DNA of 12,548 nucleotides from Pseudomonadota bacterium (GTDB taxonomy: Bacteria; Desulfobacterota; Desulfovibrionia; Desulfovibrionales; Desulfovibrionaceae). Both the position numbers and the translations under genes were made by a program. The DNA lies in the NCBI GenBank assembly GCA_023426275.1, contig JAFABC010000170.1, forward strand, positions 1 to 12,548, in the 5' to 3' direction. Under the pieces are notes generated by a model. That model was not told where the DNA came from, did not search any database, and saw only the letters and a list, made by a program, of their open reading frames with translations. Of the stretch, positions 7,461 through 12,548 are shown one piece after another. Position 1 is the first letter of the stretch, and each line of letters begins with the position of its first letter.

Positions 7461-8068
7461 GACCCGGTCTCCATGCCCCGGGCCAGGACGAGGTCCGGCG
7501 GCGAATTGACGTTGAAAAAGGCCCGCGCCACGGCCAGATCCGACCGATCGTAGTCGATGTGCCAGCGCAGGTCCTCCGGGAATATGGCCGAAAGCCGCCG
7601 CTGCCCCCGGTCCAGGGCCGCGCGCAGACGCGGCGCGCCTTCGGGGTCGTAGACAGCGACCAGGGATTCGACATAGCCGGTGTCGATCAGGCGGTAGGTG
7701 GTCATCAGGGCTCCGGCCGGACGCGCCCGCCAGGCCGCGACCAGCCGGCCGAGCGTCGTCTCGTCGAGAAACGGCAGATCGCAGGACACCACCAGACACG
7801 ACCGCCCCAGGGCCTCCAGCACGGTCAGGACGCCGGCGGCCGGCCCCTGCCCGGCCAGGACATCGGGCAGCCAGGGCGCGTCGATGCCGAAGGCGGCCGG
7901 GTCGCGTCCGGAAACAAACAGTTCGCCGGTGACGTTTCGCACCACGGCCGCCACCCGGCACAACATGGGTTGGCCGAAAAACGTCAGCCAGGCCTTGTCG
8001 CGGCCCATGCGGCTCGAGCGGCCGCCAGCCAGGATCACCCCGACAGGCGTGGCCCCGCCCGGGGTCAT
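7457..8068 (-). CDS. mobA: Molybdenum cofactor guanylyltransferase MobA
   Basis: A 203-residue nucleotidyltransferase that attaches GMP from GTP to molybdopterin, making the MGD form that FdhA needs. The signature loop is LAGGRSSRMGRDK (13-25), including Lys25. GQGPAAGV (73-80) matches the conserved G-x-GP-x-xG segment, and CDLPFLD (96-102) carries the metal-binding aspartate. Length is normal for MobA. The start at 8068 overlaps the fdhD stop by four bases (ATGA), and the gene overlaps moaA by four bases, so all three are translationally coupled. The alternative of MocA (CTP, MCD) is less likely because the formate dehydrogenase beside it is a bis-MGD family member. Confidence 0.92.
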   Translation of the reverse strand: MTPGGATPVGVILAGGRSSRMGRDKAWLTFFGQPMLCRVAAVVRNVTGELFVSGRDPAAFGIDAPWLPDVLAGQGPAAGVLTVLEALGRSCLVVSCDLPFLDETTLGRLVAAWRARPAGALMTTYRLIDTGYVESLVAVYDPEGAPRLRAALDRGQRRLSAIFPEDLRWHIDYDRSDLAVARAFFNVNSPPDLVLARGMETGS

Positions 8069-8778
8069 GGCGTCACCCTGCCGGCGGCGTCGGTGAACAC
8101 GGTGAAGCGTGATTCGGCGTCGCGGGCAAAGCCGACCAGGGTGACGCCGGCGGCCGCCGCCGCGTCCAGGGCCGCGCCCGTGACGGCCGAGCGGCTGACC
8201 ACCATGCGGAAACCGGCCCGCAAGGCCTTCTCCATCAGGGAGGCCGTCACCCGGCAGGATACGAACAACACCAGTTCCGGCAGGAGCGCGCCCTGGCGCA
8301 GGGCGTACCCGGCCAACCGGTCCAGGCAGTTGTGCCGGCCGATGTCCTCGGCCCGGACCACGAACGCGCCCGACCGGGGGTCGAAGAGCGCCGCCCGGTG
8401 AAAACATCCCGTGCCGTCCCACAGCCCGGGCTCGGCGATAAAGCGGGTCACGAGGTCCAGGAGTCTGGCCGAGGCCATCGCGCCCGGCAGGGAGGCGTCC
8501 GGCCTGCCGCGCGTGTCCGGGACCGGCTCCAGCTCGAAAACCACCCCCTCGACGTGGGAGACGGACGGGACCAGTCCCGGCGGCAGCATATCCAGGGCGG
8601 CATGGCCCAGGACGAGCCCTTCCGGATCGATGGGCGCGGCGAAAAGCACCCGTTCGCCGTACCCGGCCAGTTGCAGGCGCACCCGGATCTCCACGGCCAC
8701 CTCGTCGACGATGTCCCGGGTGCGGCCGTTCTTGTAGCGCCGGCAGGCGACTTCGCGGGTCAGCGGCGCGTCCTGCAT
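8065..8778 (-). CDS. fdhD: Formate dehydrogenase sulfurtransferase FdhD, divergent, lacking the CxxC motif
   Basis: A 237-residue FdhD-family protein. In E. coli FdhD carries sulfur from IscS to the bis-MGD cofactor before it is inserted into formate dehydrogenase. Family landmarks are present: TGCFHRAAL (123-131, usually TGG-H-A-L), EDIGRHNCLDRLAG (144-157), VSCRVTASLMEKAL (173-186) and TLVGFARD (213-220). The CGxCG segment containing E. coli Cys121 and Cys124 is absent; the corresponding region reads DASLPGAMASA (94-104). The only cysteines are C12, C125, C151 and C175. It is shorter than the E. coli protein (277). The start at 8778 overlaps the fdhE stop by one base (TGATG). It could use another cysteine, such as C125, or act only as a cofactor-binding chaperone; both are inferences. 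Confidence 0.85.
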   Translation of the reverse strand: MQDAPLTREVACRRYKNGRTRDIVDEVAVEIRVRLQLAGYGERVLFAAPIDPEGLVLGHAALDMLPPGLVPSVSHVEGVVFELEPVPDTRGRPDASLPGAMASARLLDLVTRFIAEPGLWDGTGCFHRAALFDPRSGAFVVRAEDIGRHNCLDRLAGYALRQGALLPELVLFVSCRVTASLMEKALRAGFRMVVSRSAVTGAALDAAAAAGVTLVGFARDAESRFTVFTDAAGRVTP

Positions 8779-9662
8779 CAAAAACCCCAGGCGGACAGCA
8801 CCGGCCGGTTGTAACCCTGCTCGTGGGCGGACAGGTCCAGGGTGAGGGACTCCAGATCGTCGAGAACCGGAATGCTGGGGCGATCGAATTCGCGAAAGTC
8901 GGTGGTCTTGATGTAGTTTTTGCAGCGCAGGCAGACATGCACGGCGTAGCCCGGCTCGTCCGGCGCGGTGAAGACCTCGAGCTGCTTGTGGTCCTCTTCG
9001 CCGCAATACGGGCACATGAGCCGTTTGGCCCGGTATTCGAGCTGGCAAAACGAGCAGGTCAGATGCCGGGCCCCGACCTTGCCGACCAGCCGGGCCATCA
9101 GCGGCGGGCTGCCGCAGACCGGACACTGGCCAAAGCTCCAGGTGCGGTCGTCGGGAAACCGGGCGTAGACGGCCTCGCCCACGGCGGCGAGCCTGGGCGT
9201 CAGGGCGGCCTGGACCAGGAAATTGAGCAGGCGCGGGGCATCGGGCGTGTTCTCGCCAATGGCGGCGAAAAAGGCGTCATCCCCGGCCAGATACCGGGCA
9301 AAAACCCGGGGCAGGTCGAGTTCGCCGTGCGTCCTGGCCGCGTCGATCACGGCCATGGACGTGGCCAGATGGGGCTCGCCCCGCCGGACAATGTCCGAGA
9401 CGGTATCGAAGAGGGCCTCGCCCCGGGCGGCATCCAGGGGAAACGCGTCGCGGGCGAGCATGGGCGCGCCGCGCAGCACCCGCTCGATATCCTCGAGGGC
9501 CAACGCGTCCACGTCCACCTGTTCCTCGGCCCGCGCCCGCAATTGCGCCCGGGCCGTCTGGGCCACCAGTTCCAGCATGGCGGCCGGCAGCACGGTTTTT
9601 TGCGCGAGGGAGGCCAGTTTCTTTTCAAGCAGGCGCTGGGCCTGATCGGCGTCAAAGGGCAT
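8778..9662 (-). CDS. fdhE: Formate dehydrogenase accessory protein FdhE
   Basis: A 294-residue cytoplasmic protein needed for formate dehydrogenase maturation. In E. coli FdhE is a rubredoxin-like iron protein that binds the Tat-exported catalytic subunit. The N-terminal half is mainly helical in character. The C-terminal half carries four CxxC motifs: CPVC 180-183, CSFC 203-206, CPYC 217-220 and CLRC 244-247, the last inside the family signature CLRCKNYIKTTD. Length matches FdhE. The start at 9662 has AAGGAG six bases upstream, and a good promoter lies just before it, making it the first gene of the fdhE-fdhD-mobA-moaA unit. Its partner FdhA is encoded further along the same strand. Confidence 0.93.
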   Translation of the reverse strand: MPFDADQAQRLLEKKLASLAQKTVLPAAMLELVAQTARAQLRARAEEQVDVDALALEDIERVLRGAPMLARDAFPLDAARGEALFDTVSDIVRRGEPHLATSMAVIDAARTHGELDLPRVFARYLAGDDAFFAAIGENTPDAPRLLNFLVQAALTPRLAAVGEAVYARFPDDRTWSFGQCPVCGSPPLMARLVGKVGARHLTCSFCQLEYRAKRLMCPYCGEEDHKQLEVFTAPDEPGYAVHVCLRCKNYIKTTDFREFDRPSIPVLDDLESLTLDLSAHEQGYNRPVLSAWGF

Positions 9663-9688
9663 GCGGACTCCTTGTGGGGCCCGGGCGG

Positions 9689-9717
9689 ACTATAGCGTCG
9701 CCGGGCCTTGGTGACAG
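9689..9717 (-). promoter_or_regulatory. Promoter of the fdhE-fdhD-mobA-moaA operon
   Basis: CTGTCA (9717-9712) as -35, a 17-base spacer, and TATAGT (9694-9689) as -10 match the sigma70 consensus at 4 of 6 and 5 of 6 positions. Transcription would start near 9682, giving a leader of about 20 bases with the fdhE Shine-Dalgarno. A second, weaker candidate (TTGCCA with CATACT) lies upstream. Confidence 0.6.
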
Positions 9718-9794
9718 TATGGTGACGCGGCCGGAATTGGCAAGAGGCCTCCCGGGTGAACCGGCGCTTGTCACGCCTCATACCGGCGGGCAAT

Positions 9795-9835
9795 GGCAAA
9801 GGGGCCGACGGCTTGCCGCCGCCGACCCCTTTGCC
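9795..9835 (-). terminator. Second hairpin downstream of haoA, probable terminator
   Basis: An 18-base stem with one GU pair and one mismatch (9795-9812 with 9818-9835) encloses a 5-base loop. It follows the hairpin at 9842-9867 in the direction of haoA transcription. The U-tract is weak, so termination here is inferred from stem strength and position between two operons. Confidence 0.6.
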
Positions 9836-9841
9836 GCGTCA

Positions 9842-9867
9842 CGGCCGGCGTTCAGGAACGCCGGCCG
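9842..9867 (-). terminator. First hairpin downstream of haoA, probable terminator
   Basis: A perfect 12-base inverted repeat (9842-9853 with 9856-9867) begins 11 bases past the haoA stop codon. The realistic fold is 11 pairs with a four-base loop. With the next hairpin it makes a tandem terminator or 3'-end protection structure. Confidence 0.6.
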
Positions 9868-9878
9868 ACCGGATTGGT

Positions 9879-11318
9879 TCAAGGCTTTTTCGGGCCGAAG
9901 ATCGCCGCGGGCCTGGTGGTGTCGCCGCCCATGCCCGGGAAGTTGTCGTACTTGTAGGCCGGCTTGCCCGTGGACAACATCTCGTGGGCCTGTTCGCCAA
10001 GCTCGCACAGCCGCTTCTTGCACTCGTAAAAGCCGTGCCACCAGGCATAGTCCGGGGCCATCATGGCCACGCCCATGCGGGCGCGCCGCCCTTCATGGTG
10101 CCACAGCTCATAGAAATCCCACTGGAACCTGGTGTGGAAAAACGGCTTCTCGTCCAGGAGCTTTTTCGCATACAGCTCGTCAAGCAGGGCCTTGGCCGGC
10201 TTGAAATACAGGTCGTTGTAGTTTTTGACCGCCGCGTCGATGCGCGCGTAGTGGTCCTCGGTCCAGGTGGCGCTGTGGCACTGGTTGCAGATGGCCTGCA
10301 TCTTCTTGCGCTCCACCTCCCAGTTGGTCTTGGCCGGGAAGGCGGCGAAATCCTGCGGCCGTATGGTCAGCGGCGCCTGCAACTCCCAGGACAGGCGCTC
10401 GGTCACGTCGTGGGTGCCGATGACCGGCCCGGCGCCCGACATATGGCAGGAAGCGCAGGTGGGGCCGCGATAGTCCACGCCCGGCGTCCACATGCCCGGG
10501 GCCACGTTCCAGTTATAGGTGCTGCCAAAGGCGGCGTAGATGTCGCCGTGCTTGGATTCGGTGTAAATTTCGATCTGCGGATGGTCGGGACCCAGGTGGC
10601 ACTGGCCGCAGGCCTCGGGCTTGCGCGCGTCCATGACCGAGAAACGGTGCCGCGTGTGGCAGCTCGTGCAGCTGCCAAGGCTCCCGTCGAGGTTGACGCG
10701 GCCCACGCCCACATTGGGCCAGGTCGATGTTTCGAGCTCGCCCTTGTCGTTGGTCTTGAGCACGGTGCCGTGGCAGGCATAACAGCCAGTGGTGCGCTCG
10801 GTGGCGTTGTTGAGGCCCTGGTTGAGCCAGGGGTCGATCTTCCAGATGATCTCGAGCGTGTTGGCGTGCTTGCTGCGGGAGTACTGCTTGACCTCGTCGG
10901 GATGGCAGCGCGAGCAGTCCTTGGGCGTGACCACGCCGGCAATGGGCACACGGTATTCGGCCGTGCCCCATTTGTTGTCGGAAAGCTCGTATTGCTTGTA
11001 GTGCTTCTTGCTGACGTCGGGATCGAATTCCTGGGCCTGATGGCAGTCAATGCAGGTGATGTTGGCCGAGGCGTGCCGGCTGGCCGCCCAGTCGGTGAAG
11101 ATGCCCGGCGTCGCCACCTTGTGGCACTCGATGCAGGCTTGCGCCTGCTTGCTCATGCCCCGCTCCATCCGGAATTCCTTGACCTGGGGAAAATTCGCCT
11201 GCGTTTTCTCCTCGGCCGGGGCCGGCTTTTTTTTCTCCTGGGCCACGGCGAAAAGCGCGGTGCCCAAAATCAGCGTCGCCGCCGCGAGTATGGTCGGCCA
11301 TCTGCGTCCCGTTTGCAT
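9879..11318 (-). CDS. haoA: Octaheme cytochrome c, hydroxylamine oxidoreductase (HAO) family
   Basis: A 479-residue periplasmic multiheme protein. The signal peptide has basic residues Arg5-Arg6, a hydrophobic core about 8-24, and cleavage probably near AVA-Q. Eight CxxCH motifs bind heme c: 62-66, 89-93, 135-139, 179-183, 217-221, 237-241, 288-292 and 344-348. The spacing and the segments CGQCHLGPDHPQIEIY and SKHGDIYAAF are typical of the HAO family, whose heme 4 (CYACH, 179-183) is the active site. With a quinol-oxidising tetraheme partner encoded just upstream, reduction of nitrite or hydroxylamine is more likely than ammonia oxidation, as proposed for epsilonproteobacterial Hao. Whether the heme-crosslinking tyrosine is present cannot be decided without alignment. 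The start at 11318 has GGAGGAAG upstream; a 24-residue upstream extension is rejected because it would bury the signal peptide. Substrate is uncertain. Confidence 0.88.
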   Translation of the reverse strand: MQTGRRWPTILAAATLILGTALFAVAQEKKKPAPAEEKTQANFPQVKEFRMERGMSKQAQACIECHKVATPGIFTDWAASRHASANITCIDCHQAQEFDPDVSKKHYKQYELSDNKWGTAEYRVPIAGVVTPKDCSRCHPDEVKQYSRSKHANTLEIIWKIDPWLNQGLNNATERTTGCYACHGTVLKTNDKGELETSTWPNVGVGRVNLDGSLGSCTSCHTRHRFSVMDARKPEACGQCHLGPDHPQIEIYTESKHGDIYAAFGSTYNWNVAPGMWTPGVDYRGPTCASCHMSGAGPVIGTHDVTERLSWELQAPLTIRPQDFAAFPAKTNWEVERKKMQAICNQCHSATWTEDHYARIDAAVKNYNDLYFKPAKALLDELYAKKLLDEKPFFHTRFQWDFYELWHHEGRRARMGVAMMAPDYAWWHGFYECKKRLCELGEQAHEMLSTGKPAYKYDNFPGMGGDTTRPAAIFGPKKP

Positions 11319-11401
11319 ACCGCTTCCTCCTCCTGGCTTAGCATCCTTGTCCCACGCCGGGTTGTGACGCCCCGACAGCCGCGTCGCCAAAGCCCCCCGC
11401 G

Positions 11402-11947
11402 TTATCCTCCCGCGCCGTCACAGGACAGGTAGCGGTAATACGGCCGGGGCACATGCACGAGATTCTGGTGGCAGTCCGTACAGCGTTTCTCATAGCCGGG
11501 CCGGGGATAAAGCACGGCCCGATGGGCCAGCATGCCGCCCTGCTTGTTGGGGAGATACAGCAGGTTGCGGTGGCACTTGAGACACTGGTCGTTTTTGATG
11601 TCCCGGGCGGCCCGGGCCCGGTTGAGGGCATGATCGTATTGGGACTGGTCTTCCATGAAATGCGCCAGGACGTCCTTGGCCCCGTGCATGGTTTTGGCGA
11701 AGAAGAAATCGAACGTATCGTGGGGAGCGGGCAAATGGCAGTCCATGCAGTCGGCCACCACGCCCCGGGAATTGTTGGTGTGCGACGAGGTCCGCCAGGC
11801 ATTGTAGGCGGGCTGGATTTCATGGCAGGAGGCGCAAAAAAGGGGCGTCGACGTGCGCACCATGGTGTAATAGGTGAGGCTGAACAAGGGAAAGGCCACG
11901 ATGACACCCACAACGACAAACAGGAGTGGCTTGAACACCCGTTTCAT
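11402..11947 (-). CDS. haoC: NapC/NrfH-family tetraheme cytochrome c, membrane quinol dehydrogenase (HaoC-like)
   Basis: A 181-residue protein with one N-terminal membrane helix (about 8-28) anchoring a periplasmic domain with four CxxCH motifs: 38-42, 67-71, 122-126 and 156-160. Family members take electrons from menaquinol and pass them to a periplasmic partner, here most likely the octaheme protein encoded 83 bases downstream. Size and heme spacing fit the NapC/NrfH family. In NrfH and NapC a Met follows the first motif (CHxM); here it is CHEI (Ile44), so heme 1 must be ligated differently. The start at 11947 has GGGAG 8 bases upstream and places the helix at the N-terminus. An in-frame extension upstream to 12064 would cover part of the leader and is rejected. 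Confidence 0.88.
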   Translation of the reverse strand: MKRVFKPLLFVVVGVIVAFPLFSLTYYTMVRTSTPLFCASCHEIQPAYNAWRTSSHTNNSRGVVADCMDCHLPAPHDTFDFFFAKTMHGAKDVLAHFMEDQSQYDHALNRARAARDIKNDQCLKCHRNLLYLPNKQGGMLAHRAVLYPRPGYEKRCTDCHQNLVHVPRPYYRYLSCDGAGG

Positions 11948-12075
11948 GGACGCGCTCCCGCACCAAGGGTTCACACCAAGCCCACATTCCGCAGAGGGCA
12001 CGGGACACGATTTTCGGCAACCATGGCAAAAAGCCGCCACGGGCCAAAGGCCGTTCCCATCCACATGAGAAAACT

Positions 12076-12113
12076 TGTAATTACGTTACACCATAGGGGA
12101 TTCGAATTGTCAA
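12076..12113 (-). promoter_or_regulatory. Promoter of haoCA with overlapping inverted repeat
   Basis: TTGACA (12113-12108) is a perfect -35 box, followed by a 17-base spacer and TGTAAC (12090-12085), 4 of 6 matches to the -10. The -10 lies in an inverted repeat TGTAA-N5-TTACA (12076-12090), well placed for a repressor. Transcription would start near 12078, giving a leader of about 130 bases. No regulator can be named. Confidence 0.65.
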
Positions 12114-12443
12114 TGATCCGAGCGTAAAATCTCCGATCCGTCGCCGCACCGACCGTTCTTGTCAAAAAAAGAAACACCCATCGAAGCAATACCGTCGCTT
12201 CCGGGCAAGGCGTCTTGTTCCATCCATCGCGCGACCGAAAGCAAAGTCGATCCCCTGTCCATCCCACTGCGAAGACATCGCTTTATTTCTTGTCCCCCAA
12301 ACTGGAGCGCACCGCCCTCTTGCGGCCGCGACCGGCCATCTCCCAACCGGCCCGAACGACAACCTTCCCAGACGGGTGACGTTTTTGCGAGGGAGCCCAG
12401 CAACAAGAAAATCGCCCCCTCGCGCGGCCCGAAAAATAAGCAC
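12114..12443. other. Intergenic region without a recognisable gene
   Basis: About 330 bases between the tRNA-Leu terminator and the haoCA promoter. A minus-strand frame is open across it but runs through the tRNA terminator, resembles no protein I recognise and lacks a ribosome binding site. A second TTGACA (minus strand, near 12160) has no convincing -10 partner. I see no RNA gene or repeat. Confidence 0.6.
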
Positions 12444-12477
12444 AAAAAAAGGGCGTTCCCCGTCAAAGGGAACGCCC
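12444..12477 (-). terminator. Intrinsic terminator of tRNA-Leu
   Basis: A 10-bp perfect GC-rich stem (12468-12477 with 12451-12460) and a 7-base loop are followed on the minus strand by seven T residues (12450-12444). It lies 12 bases past the tRNA CCA end. This is the clearest rho-independent terminator in the window. Confidence 0.92.
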
Positions 12478-12489
12478 GAGAAAACACTC

Positions 12490-12548
12490 TGGTACCGGGA
12501 GGGGGACTCGAACCCCCAAGGCCTTGCGACCGGTGGATTTTGAGTCCA
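12490..12548 (-). tRNA. tRNA-Leu (anticodon CAA), 5' part beyond the window
   Basis: On the minus strand, the anticodon loop CTCAAAA gives anticodon CAA (reads UUG). A long variable arm follows, as in class II tRNAs such as Leu. The T arm is GGGGG-TTCGAGT-CCCCC, followed by the 3' acceptor strand TCCCGGT, discriminator A and an encoded CCA (12492-12490). The D arm and 5' acceptor strand lie past position 12548. Confidence 0.92.

Noticed and set aside
8823..9695. A 290-codon plus-strand open frame opposite fdhE
   Set aside because: fdhE carries four CxxC motifs and its own ribosome binding site. The plus frame has low-complexity Gly/Ala/Arg composition and no family features.
12110..12487. 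A 125-codon minus-strand open frame upstream of haoC
   Set aside because: It runs across the tRNA-Leu terminator and ends near the haoCA promoter, has no ribosome binding site, and resembles nothing I recognise.
12490..12548. tRNA-Leu as the attachment site of a genomic island
   Set aside because: No integrase gene is visible and I found no second copy of the tRNA 3' end elsewhere in the window. A short match to the GGGAGGGGGA core of the repeat at 1571-1581 is too short to count.

Overview
This window looks like chromosomal DNA from a high-GC sulfate reducer of the Desulfovibrio/Solidesulfovibrio type. That placement is an inference. It rests on a periplasmic selenocysteine formate dehydrogenase of the two-subunit FdhAB type with a three-cluster small subunit, on FdhD/FdhE and molybdopterin genes beside it, and on abundant c-type cytochromes. 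Every gene I can support lies on the minus strand, so the window reads right to left.

Right end (12548 to about 9790). The window opens inside a tRNA-Leu(CAA) gene, which is followed by a textbook intrinsic terminator. After roughly 330 bases with no recognisable gene comes a strong promoter (TTGACA, 17-base spacer, TGTAAC) over a small inverted repeat. It precedes a two-gene module: a NapC/NrfH-type tetraheme membrane cytochrome and an octaheme cytochrome c of the hydroxylamine oxidoreductase (HAO) family. The arrangement matches the haoC-haoA pairs that feed quinol electrons to a periplasmic nitrogen-oxide reductase. Two consecutive hairpins end this unit.

Middle (9717 to 5582). A promoter with a TATAGT -10 box drives fdhE, fdhD, mobA and moaA. 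Each junction overlaps by 1 to 4 bases, so the four are very likely translationally coupled. They supply FdhE and FdhD for formate dehydrogenase maturation, MobA for the guanine dinucleotide form of the cofactor, and MoaA for the first step of molybdopterin synthesis. Thirteen bases after moaA comes the most unusual gene: an IS1595-like transposase homologue that keeps its zinc ribbon, helix-turn-helix-like segment and C-terminal signature but appears to have lost most of its catalytic triad. It has no room for an IS end.

Left part (5581 to 146). An AT-rich 100-base island and a leader hairpin precede fdhA, whose in-frame TGA at 4831-4833 encodes selenocysteine and is followed by a SECIS-like hairpin. 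fdhB follows 12 bases later. A branched-chain-amino-acid-type lipoprotein binding protein lies beyond it. Both fdhB and the lipoprotein gene end in copies of the same roughly 75-base hairpin repeat.

Together the genes build, mature and electronically connect a periplasmic formate dehydrogenase. The neighbouring HaoCA module could use electrons from the same periplasmic/quinone pool, but it has its own promoter and terminators.
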